Notes under the pieces: model-generated
Told to the model about the DNA's origin: nothing
Database searches by the model: none
Seen by the model: only the letters and a program-made list of their open reading frames with translations
Assembly: GCA_947259605.1 (NCBI GenBank)
Contig: CAMYMX010000051.1
Span: forward strand, 1-12,208
DNA length: 12,208 nucleotides
Source: an uncultured Polyangiaceae bacterium
GTDB lineage: Bacteria; Myxococcota_A; Polyangia; Polyangiales; Houyiibacteriaceae
Direction of reading: 5' to 3'
Part shown: positions 1 through 6,308 of the stretch, one piece after another
How the letters are laid out: every line of letters begins with the position of its first letter
How positions within the stretch are numbered: position 1 is the first letter of the stretch
Made by a program: the position numbers and the translations under genes

Positions 1-1
1 T

Positions 2-502
2 AGTCGAGCGCTAGCCGACAAGGGCCGTGCGGTTCGTATCCCCGTGCACATGCTCGACACGTACAACCGCGTTGCGCGTGCCACGCAGGCCATTGCGACT
101 CGCACCGGCAAGGAGCCGACGCCCGAAGAGCTCGAGAAGGAGACCGGCATCGCTGCCGAGAAGCTCGAGAAGATCAAGGGCTACTGGGCCGAAACGCCGT
201 TCTCCCTCGACCGCCCGGTCAACGACGAGGACGGCCGCAAGTTCATCGACTTCCTCGAGGAAGAGAACGTGCCAACGCCGTACGAGCAGCTCGTCTCCCG
301 CAAGTGGAGCGACGAGGTGCGCAGGCTCCTCGACACGCTGACCCCCATGGAGGCCCGCATTCTTCGCTGGCGCTTTGGTCTCGACGACGAGGACGAGCTG
401 ACGCTGAAAGAAATCGGCGACAAGTACAACCTGTCCCGCGAACGAATCCGGCAGCTGCAAGAGCAGGCGCTGGGGAAGATCCGGCGACAGATCAAGGAGT
501 GA
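2..502 (+). CDS. Sigma-70 family RNA polymerase sigma factor, group 1/2 (5' truncated)
   Basis: This is the C-terminal part of a primary-like sigma factor that directs RNA polymerase to promoters; the start lies before the window. The open frame enters with SRALADKGRAVRIPVHM, typical of the end of region 2 (2.4) running into region 3. Region 3 follows over about the next 60 residues. Region 4 contains LTPMEARILRWRFGLDDED, and the helix-turn-helix that reads the -35 element is in LTLKEIGDKYNLSRERIRQL. The protein ends QEQALGKIRRQIKE, without the longer tail usual in housekeeping RpoD, so a group 2 (RpoS/SigD-like) factor fits better than RpoD itself. Which one cannot be settled without the N-terminus. 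An intrinsic terminator lies about 20 bases downstream, so this gene ends its transcription unit. Confidence 0.93.
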   Translation, partial: SRALADKGRAVRIPVHMLDTYNRVARATQAIATRTGKEPTPEELEKETGIAAEKLEKIKGYWAETPFSLDRPVNDEDGRKFIDFLEEENVPTPYEQLVSRKWSDEVRRLLDTLTPMEARILRWRFGLDDEDELTLKEIGDKYNLSRERIRQLQEQALGKIRRQIKE

Positions 503-522
503 GCTAGGGGCTCGAGAGAGAG

Positions 523-553
523 ACGCCGGTGGTGAGAGCTACCGGCGTTTTTT
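523..553 (+). terminator. Rho-independent terminator of the sigma factor gene
   Basis: A perfect 8-bp stem (ACGCCGGT at 523-530, ACCGGCGT at 541-548) encloses a 10-base loop and is followed by a run of six T at 548-553. It starts 20 bases after the sigma factor stop codon. The T run directly abuts the left arm of the 118-bp inverted repeat. Confidence 0.88.
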
Positions 554-668
554 ATTACGCTGCCCGCCCACCCCCACCCGTAGTCCTCCCTGCCGCGGCA
601 TTTGCTTCGCTCTGCCTTGGCGGCGCGTTGCGCCGGGCTTCGCCCTGCGGGCTCGCGCTGCCGCCTGC
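551..668 (+). repeat. Left arm of 118-bp imperfect inverted repeat
   Basis: Aligned by hand with the reverse complement of 3153-3270, this arm matches at about 107 of 118 positions with no gap. It begins with an AT-rich edge (TTTATTAC), runs through GCCCGCCCACCCCCACCCGT, and ends in GC-rich mini-palindromes such as GCGCGTTGCGC and GCCCTGCGGGC. It starts in the T run of the sigma factor terminator. It may be a copy of a dispersed intergenic repeat family. Confidence 0.85.
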
Positions 669-704
669 CGTTCGGGGACGTGGTTGCTCCTGTCTCCGTG
701 TGGA

Positions 705-732
705 GGGGCGCGGGAAAAACCCGTCATGGGGT
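705..732 (-). repeat. Inverted partial copy of the direct-repeat tail
   Basis: Read on the minus strand, this 28-base stretch matches the 3' tail of the direct repeat at 786-893 (the part ending TTTTTTCCGCGCCCC) with about three mismatches. It lies in the loop of a hairpin formed by 680-695 and 762-774. That stem has GTGGTTGCT pairing with AGCAACCAC and GTCT pairing with AGAC, with a 3-base bulge. The rest of the direct-repeat body is not recognisable on this side. Confidence 0.55.
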
Positions 733-785
733 GGAGTCGACGTAACGAGTGACAATCGGCAAGACAGCAACCACCTCCGATTGGC

Positions 786-893
786 GCGAGTTCCGAGGCT
801 CGGCTTGCGTGGTCCAGGCCCCCAAGTGCTTCCGACCACATCTGCAAGCCGAGCCGTTCGATGGAACCCCGTGTCGGGTTTTTTCCGCGCCCC
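786..893 (+). repeat. Direct repeat unit 1 with bulged hairpin
   Basis: This unit is one of two related units 117 bases apart. Bases 797-855 form an 18-bp stem in two blocks: 12 bp (GGCTCGGCTTGC with GCAAGCCGAGCC) and 6 bp (GTGGTC with GACCAC). A 4-base bulge (840-843) and a 19-base loop (815-833) complete it. The shared tail contains CCGTTCGA, then CCCGTGTCGGG with a T run and CCGCGCCCC. Every stem difference from unit 2 is matched by a compensating change on the other strand of the stem. Confidence 0.82.
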
Positions 894-902
894 GGTACGC
901 CC

Positions 903-1011
903 GCGAGCTCCGAGGGGCGGCTTGCGTGGCCTCAGGCCCCAAGCCCCTCCGGCCACCTTTGCAAGCCGCCCCGTTCGACGCTGCCCCGTGTGGCGCCTTT
1001 TTCCGCGCCCC
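903..1011 (+). repeat. Direct repeat unit 2 with bulged hairpin
   Basis: This is the second copy of the unit at 786-893. The hairpin occupies 914-972: GGGGCGGCTTGC pairs with GCAAGCCGCCCC, and GTGGCC pairs with GGCCAC. The 4-base bulge (957-960) and 19-base loop (932-950) have the same sizes as in unit 1. It ends one base before the stop codon of the minus-strand oligopeptidase gene and would form a strong hairpin in that gene's 3' untranslated region. There is no U run after the stem in that direction, so it does not look like an intrinsic terminator for the peptidase. Confidence 0.82.
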
Positions 1012-3114
1012 CTACCGCAACTGCGTCAGCACGAACGCGTAGTCCAACGCCGTTTCCTTCAAGTAATCGTACCGCCCCGAGGCCCCGCCGTGCCCCGCGT
1101 CCATGTTGATCTTGAACAAAAGTAGATTCTCGTTGGTCTTGTGCGCCCTCAGCTTCGCCACGTACTTCGCCGGCTCCCAGTACATCACCTGGCTGTCATT
1201 GAGCGACGTGCGGACCAGCATCTTCGGGTAGCGCTGCGCCACGATGTTCGTGTAGGGGCAGTACGCCTTGATTCGGAAGTAGGCGTCGCGCTCGTTTGGG
1301 TTTCCCCACTCCTCGTACTCACCGACGGTCAGTGGAAGGCTATCGTCTAGCATCGTGTTGAGGACGTCGACGAATGGGACGAGAGAGACGACGGCGCGGA
1401 ACAGGTCCGGGCGCAGGTTGCTGACCGCGCCCATGAGCAAGCCGCCGGCGCTGCCGCCCTGAATCGCCAGTCGGTCGCTGCTCGTGTAGCCTTTCAAAAT
1501 GAGGTGCTCAGCGACCGCGATGAAGTCGGTGAAGGTATTCATCTTGTGCTCCATGCGGCCCTCGTCATGCCAAGGTTTCCCGAGCTCGCCCCCGCCGCGG
1601 ATGTGCGCGATGGCGACGGTGACACCCCGTTCGAGCAGGCTCACGCGGGAATGCGAAAAGCCGGTCGGATAGGGGTAACCGTAGGAGCCGTAACCTGCGA
1701 GCAGCATCGAGGACGACCCGTCTCTTGGCGTGCCCTTTTTGTAGACGACCGACATTGGGACCTGCGTACCGTCCTGTGCAGTCGCCCAGAGTCGCTCCGA
1801 TTCGTATGCCGCGGGGTCATAGCCGCCCAGCACTTCGAGCTGCTTCACCAAGGCCCGGCGCTTCGATGAAACGTCGTAGTCAAACACCGAATCCGGCGTC
1901 GTCAGCGACTCGTAGCGGAAGCGATAGGCGCTTGTGGAGAACTCCTCGTTCTTGCCCGGATACACCGCGTACACGGGCTCTTCCATCCCGATGCGATAGG
2001 AGGAATCACCGTCGAATCGCGAAATGCGAATGTACGGAAGCCCCGTTTCACGCTCGAGCAGCACATAGAAGCGCTCGAAGAGGTCCAGCCCCTCGACCAT
2101 CACGCCAGGGCGATGAGGGACGAGCTCTTCCCACGATGACTGACCCGGGCTGTCGACCGGCGCTCGGACGACACGAAAGTTTCGACCGCGATCATTCGTT
2201 CGAATCAGGAAGTCGCCGCCTCGGTGCGCAACGTCGTACTCATGGTCTTGCTTGCGCTCCGCGACCATCCGCCATCCGCCCCTTGGATCGGACGCCCGCA
2301 GGAACTGAATTTCACTCGTGGTGTGGCTGAACGCACCACGAAAGACGTAGTGACCGCTCCGCGAACGCCAGACCGCAACCCGGAATCTCTCGTCGTCTTC
2401 CTGGTACAGAAGCGCATCGACGTCCGTCGAGCCGAGCCGGTGGCGCAGCACCCGGTGCGCCCGCTTTGCCTCGTCGTCGACAGTGTAGAAAAACGTCTGG
2501 CTGTCGCTTGCCCACGCGACCGACTTCACCTTTTCGATCCGCTCCGGGAGCATTTCTCCCGAGCGCAGATCCTTGATCTGCAGCGTGTAGTCGCGGAAGC
2601 CTGTCTCATCGAGGGAGAAGGCGAGGTAGCGGCCGTCCGGCGACACTTCGTACGCACCAAGCCCGAGGAAAGGACGACCCTCGGCGAGCGCGTTCATGTC
2701 CAGGAGAACCTCCTCGCTCTCCGGCTTGCCGGGCGCACGCCTGCAATAGGTCCGGTACTGCTTTCCCTCCTGGGTGCGGTGGTAGTACTCGAACGCGCCC
2801 TTACGATACGGCGCGCTCTGGTCGGTCTCCTGAATCCGGCCGACGATCTCGTCGTAGAGCGTTTTCTGAAGCTCGGCGGTCGGCGCCAACTGCGCATCGG
2901 CATACGCGTTTTCGGCCTCGAGATACGCGGTCACTTCCGCCGCGCCTTTCTCGCGAAGCCAGAAATAGTCGTCCACACGCGTATCGCCGTGCAGCGTGAC
3001 GGCGTGAGGCTTCTTGGCGGCGACGGGTGGAGACATGGGAGCCGGTTGAGTAGCAGTCAAGGGTTTGGACGCCGCGGCACAGCCGCAAAGGAGGAGAAGA
3101 AAGATCCGGAACAT
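1012..3114 (-). CDS. ptrB: Oligopeptidase B (S9A family), predicted lipoprotein
   Basis: This serine peptidase of the prolyl oligopeptidase family has an N-terminal beta-propeller and a C-terminal alpha/beta-hydrolase domain that together limit substrates to peptides. It is 700 residues long, close to the usual size. The catalytic triad is Ser555 (GGSAGG), Asp640 (LNDSQV) and His675 (AGHGG); the spacing of 85 and 35 residues equals that of E. coli oligopeptidase B. Glu599 and Glu601 in GEYEEWGNP correspond to the S1 glutamates that select Arg/Lys. The S2 aspartates of the enterobacterial enzyme (IDADFS) are replaced here (PYPTGFS, 481-487). I chose the ATG at 3114 because it gives MFRIFLLLLCGC, a short lipoprotein-like signal with Cys12. 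A start at 3204 would only translate the upstream repeat. No good Shine-Dalgarno is visible. The exported location is inferred and unusual for this family. Confidence 0.93.
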   Translation of the reverse strand: MFRIFLLLLCGCAAASKPLTATQPAPMSPPVAAKKPHAVTLHGDTRVDDYFWLREKGAAEVTAYLEAENAYADAQLAPTAELQKTLYDEIVGRIQETDQSAPYRKGAFEYYHRTQEGKQYRTYCRRAPGKPESEEVLLDMNALAEGRPFLGLGAYEVSPDGRYLAFSLDETGFRDYTLQIKDLRSGEMLPERIEKVKSVAWASDSQTFFYTVDDEAKRAHRVLRHRLGSTDVDALLYQEDDERFRVAVWRSRSGHYVFRGAFSHTTSEIQFLRASDPRGGWRMVAERKQDHEYDVAHRGGDFLIRTNDRGRNFRVVRAPVDSPGQSSWEELVPHRPGVMVEGLDLFERFYVLLERETGLPYIRISRFDGDSSYRIGMEEPVYAVYPGKNEEFSTSAYRFRYESLTTPDSVFDYDVSSKRRALVKQLEVLGGYDPAAYESERLWATAQDGTQVPMSVVYKKGTPRDGSSSMLLAGYGSYGYPYPTGFSHSRVSLLERGVTVAIAHIRGGGELGKPWHDEGRMEHKMNTFTDFIAVAEHLILKGYTSSDRLAIQGGSAGGLLMGAVSNLRPDLFRAVVSLVPFVDVLNTMLDDSLPLTVGEYEEWGNPNERDAYFRIKAYCPYTNIVAQRYPKMLVRTSLNDSQVMYWEPAKYVAKLRAHKTNENLLLFKINMDAGHGGASGRYDYLKETALDYAFVLTQLR

Positions 3115-3152
3115 GAGAGGAGGGTCTAGCAGGGAACACCCCCCATAAGACA

Positions 3153-3270
3153 GCAGGCGGCAGCGCGAGCCCGAAGGGCGAAGCCCGGCGCAAAGCGCCG
3201 GCAAGGCAGAGCAAAGCGAGTGCCGCGCCAGGGAGGATTACGGGTGGGGGTGGGCGGGCGGTGTAATTAA
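3153..3270 (-). repeat. Right arm of 118-bp imperfect inverted repeat
   Basis: This is the inverted partner of 551-668, about 91% identical by hand alignment. It fills most of the 211-base gap between the PBP4-type gene and the oligopeptidase gene, so it lies in the promoter or leader region of the latter. It contains a perfect palindrome (CCGGCGC, three bases, GCGCCGG) and a GGGC/GCCC mini-hairpin. No obvious target-site duplication is seen when bases outside the two arms are compared. Confidence 0.85.
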
Positions 3271-3325
3271 ACCCGACCAGGCAACAAGCCCACCGACCAC
3301 ACCTCCCACCACACCCGCGGCAACC

Positions 3326-4765
3326 TCACTCCTTCTTGTCCGGCTGCACGGCGTAGTCTGCCAGCGCTCTCACGATGTCATCCGCGAGTTGTCTCGCCTC
3401 CCCCTGCCTTCCCGCGATCCCGTTTGCGAGAAAGCTAAAAGCGACTGAATGGCCGGGCTCTCCGAGGACATAGCCCGACAACGCAATGACGTCCCTGAGC
3501 GTGCCGGTTTTCGCTCGCACCATGCGCGGGCGCGGTAGGTCTTCGAGGCGGGACTGCAGCGTTCCATCGGAGCCAGCCACGGCGAGGTGCGCTACGTACT
3601 CGGGGCCGATCGCGGGGTCCCGGTAGGCCGCGACCAAGGTCTGGGTCAGGTGCTGGGGTGCAACCTGGTTTCCGTCGAACAGCCCCGAGCCGTTGATCAT
3701 CACCAGGCTCGTCGTATCGATGCCCATCTTGCCGAGCTCTTCGCGGACCACGGCCACCCCGCGCGCGGAGGTGCCCGGCGTTTCGGCTTCTGCGCCGATC
3801 ACCTTCAGCAACATCTCGGCCGTGAAGTTGTCGCTCCACTTGCCCACCGAATAGAGCACCTTGCTGAGCGGAGGCGACTGCACCTCGCCAAGCAGAGGCT
3901 TTCGTTCCGCCATTGCGCTGTGCTCGACGGACATGGCGCCCTCGATGCCGGCCCTTCGCAGCGCCCGAACCAAGAGGCTCGCAGCGTACGCACGGGGAGC
4001 AGGGACGCGGCGTCGGTAGTACATCGTGCGCGCTCGCGCGGGGATTGCGCCCTCGACGCGAACGGCGAGATGTCCATCTTCGGTGACCTCGTGGTCGATG
4101 CGCGGGGAGGGTGGGCCTGCTGCGGTGGTCACCGTCCGGTTGTCGATCTGCACGTAGTCCTCCGCGAGCACACGGACGCGCGCCGGCCGATCGACCTTCG
4201 GCCCGGGGGCGATGTGCACGATGTAGCTGTTACGGTTGACGGCAAACGCGGAGATCGCCGCGCGGAACGAAGAGGCCTCCTTGGGCTGCTGGTCGAACGC
4301 CGGCGGAAGGATTCGGTCATCGAAATAGCCGTCGTCGATGACGATGCGATCGACCGCGTCCACGCCCCGCAGGTGCACGTTCTCTGCCAGCACGGCCAGC
4401 ATGGCATAGCCGAGGGTCGGGTCTCCCGACGGCCGGACCACCAAGCGGTCCACCCGGCCGTCAACGATGCTGCCCTCCACCCGGGTTGCCATTTGGAAGC
4501 TCGGGCTCAAACGCCAAAGGGCGGCGGCCGAGGTCAGGAGCTTCTGGTTCGACGCCGGATTCCGAGGGCGTTCGGCTCGATTGCGGTAGAGTTCCTCTCC
4601 ATCGTGCAGCCGAACGACATGAATCCCAATTCCATCGCCGAGCGCAGCTTGCCGAACGAGGCTCGCGATCGTCTGCGCAATCGGCTCAGGCCCCTTGGCG
4701 CGCGCACCGGGGCTCACGACCAAAAGGCCGAGTATCGCAAGACTCAGGAGCGCTCGATGCGCCAT
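3326..4765 (-). CDS. dacB: D-alanyl-D-alanine carboxypeptidase/endopeptidase, PBP4 type (S13)
   Basis: This penicillin-binding protein would trim or cleave peptidoglycan cross-bridges in the periplasm. It is 479 residues from the ATG at 4765, within the family range. A signal peptide is visible (MAHRALLSLAILGLLVVSPG, then ARA). All three active-site motifs are present: SxxK at Ser72-Lys75 (SNQK), SxN at Ser311-Asn313 (SDN) and KTG at 419-421. The long insert between the first two motifs is typical of PBP4. A GTG at 4774 is a possible earlier start, but the ATG has an AGGG eight bases upstream. Its start region overlaps that of the divergent substrate-binding protein gene, so its promoter must lie inside that gene. 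The oligopeptidase gene follows in the same direction after 211 bases. Confidence 0.94.
   Translation of the reverse strand: MAHRALLSLAILGLLVVSPGARAKGPEPIAQTIASLVRQAALGDGIGIHVVRLHDGEELYRNRAERPRNPASNQKLLTSAAALWRLSPSFQMATRVEGSIVDGRVDRLVVRPSGDPTLGYAMLAVLAENVHLRGVDAVDRIVIDDGYFDDRILPPAFDQQPKEASSFRAAISAFAVNRNSYIVHIAPGPKVDRPARVRVLAEDYVQIDNRTVTTAAGPPSPRIDHEVTEDGHLAVRVEGAIPARARTMYYRRRVPAPRAYAASLLVRALRRAGIEGAMSVEHSAMAERKPLLGEVQSPPLSKVLYSVGKWSDNFTAEMLLKVIGAEAETPGTSARGVAVVREELGKMGIDTTSLVMINGSGLFDGNQVAPQHLTQTLVAAYRDPAIGPEYVAHLAVAGSDGTLQSRLEDLPRPRMVRAKTGTLRDVIALSGYVLGEPGHSVAFSFLANGIAGRQGEARQLADDIVRALADYAVQPDKKE
4746..4750 (+). promoter_or_regulatory. Ribosome binding site fixing the binding-protein start
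   Basis: AGGAG lies six bases before the ATG at 4757. The same frame stays open far upstream, antisense to the PBP4 gene, so this site together with the lipoprotein signal decides the start. Confidence 0.75.
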
Positions 4766-6286
4766 CGGCTGCACCCTAGCAGCGCCTTCGCGCTGCTCCT
4801 AGTGATCGGCCTCGGCTGCAGTCGGCCGGCCGAGCCAGACTTGGACGCCTTGGTCGTCATGCTCCCTCGGGACGCCGAGCAACTCGACCCGCGCTTCGTC
4901 GGCGACCCGTACGGCCTTCGCATCTCGCGTCTGCTTTTCGGCTCGCTGGTGACGATCGATCCGCGAACGCTGGAAGTGATCCCCGATCTCGCCGAGTCGG
5001 TGGAGGCCTTGAGCCCGACACAATTCCAAGTACGTCTCCGCGAAGGCCTGCGCTTCAGCGACGGCAGCCCGCTCGACGCCCGGGACGTCGTCGCCACCTT
5101 CGAAGGCGTCGTCGACCCGACGCTCCGGAGCCGCTACGCCCAGAACTACCGACGGATCGCCGAGATGCAGGTCCCCAACCCGCGGACCATTCTGTTCATC
5201 CTCCGTGAGCCGCACGCCACGTTTCTCACGGACCTCGAGCTTCCCATCGTCCGACGCCAGGATGCCTTCCGACGAATCGCCACTCCGGAAGAGCCCTTGC
5301 CGATCGGAGCGGGCCCGTACCGCCTGGTCAAGCGCGAGCCCGGAGTGCTCGAGCTTCGCGCCAACCCGCACTGGCATCGGGGGGCGCCGACACATCCAAA
5401 CCTACGAATGGTCGTGATCCGCGACGACAACACGCGTGCGTTGCGCATGCTGGCCGGACAGGGCGATCTGGCGGTCGCCTCGATTCCGCCCCTGCTGCTT
5501 CCACTGTTCGAGGCCGACGGGCATTTCGAGACTCGGAGCGCCCCCGGCATCTCGACGCTCTATCTCGGCTTTCAAACCGGATCGCCCAAGCTTGCAGACG
5601 TCCGCGTGAGACGCGCAATCGGCTACGCAATCGATCGCGAGCTCCTGGTCCAGGCCAAGTACCAAGGTCTTGCGCGGGTCACCGACAGCTGGATTCCCCA
5701 CGGCCACTGGGCGGAACTTGCCGGGGAGCCCCCGCGCGCATTCGATCCCGCTCTCGCGGCCGCGCTCTTGGACGAAGCGGGGTTTCCCGATCCGTCCGGC
5801 CCCGAGCCACGCATGCGACTCGTTCTTCGAACCACCTCGGAGCGCTTTCGCCAGTCGGTGGCCCGCGCGATTGCCGCGATGCTGCAGCAGGTCGGCGTCG
5901 AGGTCGACGTTCGGCCCTCCGAAGCGGCTACGCTGATCTCCGACCTGAACCGCGGCCGCTTCGAGATGACGCTGCTTCAGGTACCCGAGGTGATCGAGCC
6001 CCACGTGCTCAGCTGGTTCTTCGACTCATCGCGAATCCCCGGCCCTCAAAACGAGGGCGCCAACCGTTGGCGCTACCGAAACCCGGAGCTCGACGGCCTC
6101 TTCGAGCTCGGCCGAACGACGATCGATCGGGCCGAGCGCCGCGCAGCATACGAGCGGGTTCAACGCATCCTCTCCCGCGACGTTCCCGTGTTGCCGCTCT
6201 GGCAACCCGACACTGTCGCGGTGGTTCGCCGCGGTTCGCGCTTCGATGTGCCCCGAGACGGTCGCTTCGGGACCCTGGCGTTCTGA
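4757..6286 (+). CDS. Peptide-type ABC transporter substrate-binding lipoprotein (SBP family 5)
   Basis: This protein is predicted to capture an oligopeptide or similar ligand in the periplasm for an ABC importer. It is 509 residues, within the DppA/OppA family range. It starts MRHRLHPSSAFALLLVIGLGC with a lipobox (LGLGC, Cys21). Family 5 features include LDPRFVGDP followed by LLFGSLV, LREGLRFSDGSPLDARDV, GAGPYRL, and VRRAIGYAIDRELL. The protein ends DVPVLPLWQPDTVAV and a short tail. The start overlaps head to head with the PBP4 gene. No permease or ATPase gene is adjacent, so it is an orphan binding protein in this window. A role in murein-peptide or general peptide uptake is suggested only by the neighbouring PBP4 and peptidase. 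The HD gene begins within about 22 bases of its stop and is probably co-transcribed. Confidence 0.92.
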   Translation: MRHRLHPSSAFALLLVIGLGCSRPAEPDLDALVVMLPRDAEQLDPRFVGDPYGLRISRLLFGSLVTIDPRTLEVIPDLAESVEALSPTQFQVRLREGLRFSDGSPLDARDVVATFEGVVDPTLRSRYAQNYRRIAEMQVPNPRTILFILREPHATFLTDLELPIVRRQDAFRRIATPEEPLPIGAGPYRLVKREPGVLELRANPHWHRGAPTHPNLRMVVIRDDNTRALRMLAGQGDLAVASIPPLLLPLFEADGHFETRSAPGISTLYLGFQTGSPKLADVRVRRAIGYAIDRELLVQAKYQGLARVTDSWIPHGHWAELAGEPPRAFDPALAAALLDEAGFPDPSGPEPRMRLVLRTTSERFRQSVARAIAAMLQQVGVEVDVRPSEAATLISDLNRGRFEMTLLQVPEVIEPHVLSWFFDSSRIPGPQNEGANRWRYRNPELDGLFELGRTTIDRAERRAAYERVQRILSRDVPVLPLWQPDTVAVVRRGSRFDVPRDGRFGTLAF

Positions 6287-6308
6287 ACGCGCAGTGGTAC
6301 CGTCCAGC

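Larger units (their letters stand above)
503..1011. other. Gene-free 509-bp block made of structured repeats
   Basis: No credible protein is encoded here; open frames across it overlap the repeats and resemble nothing. From left to right it holds the sigma factor terminator, the left arm of a 118-bp inverted repeat (551-668), a hairpin whose loop carries an inverted tail fragment (680-774), and two ~109-bp direct repeats (786-893 and 903-1011). The last repeat ends at the base before the stop codon of the oligopeptidase gene on the minus strand, so that mRNA would read straight into it. Confidence 0.8.

Noticed and set aside
871..886. CCCGTGTCGGG plus a T run in direct repeat 1 as an intrinsic terminator.
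   Set aside because: The stem is only four base pairs, the second unit does not keep it, and there is no plus-strand gene directly upstream after the sigma factor terminator.
529..1125. 198-codon frame across the repeat block.
   Set aside because: Its sequence is set by the repeats and runs into the antisense of the peptidase gene. The paired hairpins explain the region better.
2224..3129. 301-codon plus-strand frame opposite the oligopeptidase.
   Set aside because: It is the complement of a gene with a complete catalytic triad and has no motif of its own.
3115..3204. An upstream start for the oligopeptidase at 3204.
   Set aside because: It would add 30 residues encoded partly by the inverted repeat and bury the signal sequence that begins at 3114.
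4695..4715. TTGGCGCGCGCACCGGGGC as a sigma-54 promoter before the binding protein, given two NtrC-type activators.
   Set aside because: It lacks the TTGC part of the -12 element. Other gene starts also show no convincing -24/-12 pair.
3587..4756. The frame of the binding protein stays open about 390 codons upstream, suggesting a much larger protein.
   Set aside because: It is antisense to the PBP4 gene with all its active-site motifs. The ribosome binding site and lipoprotein signal at 4757 give the real start.
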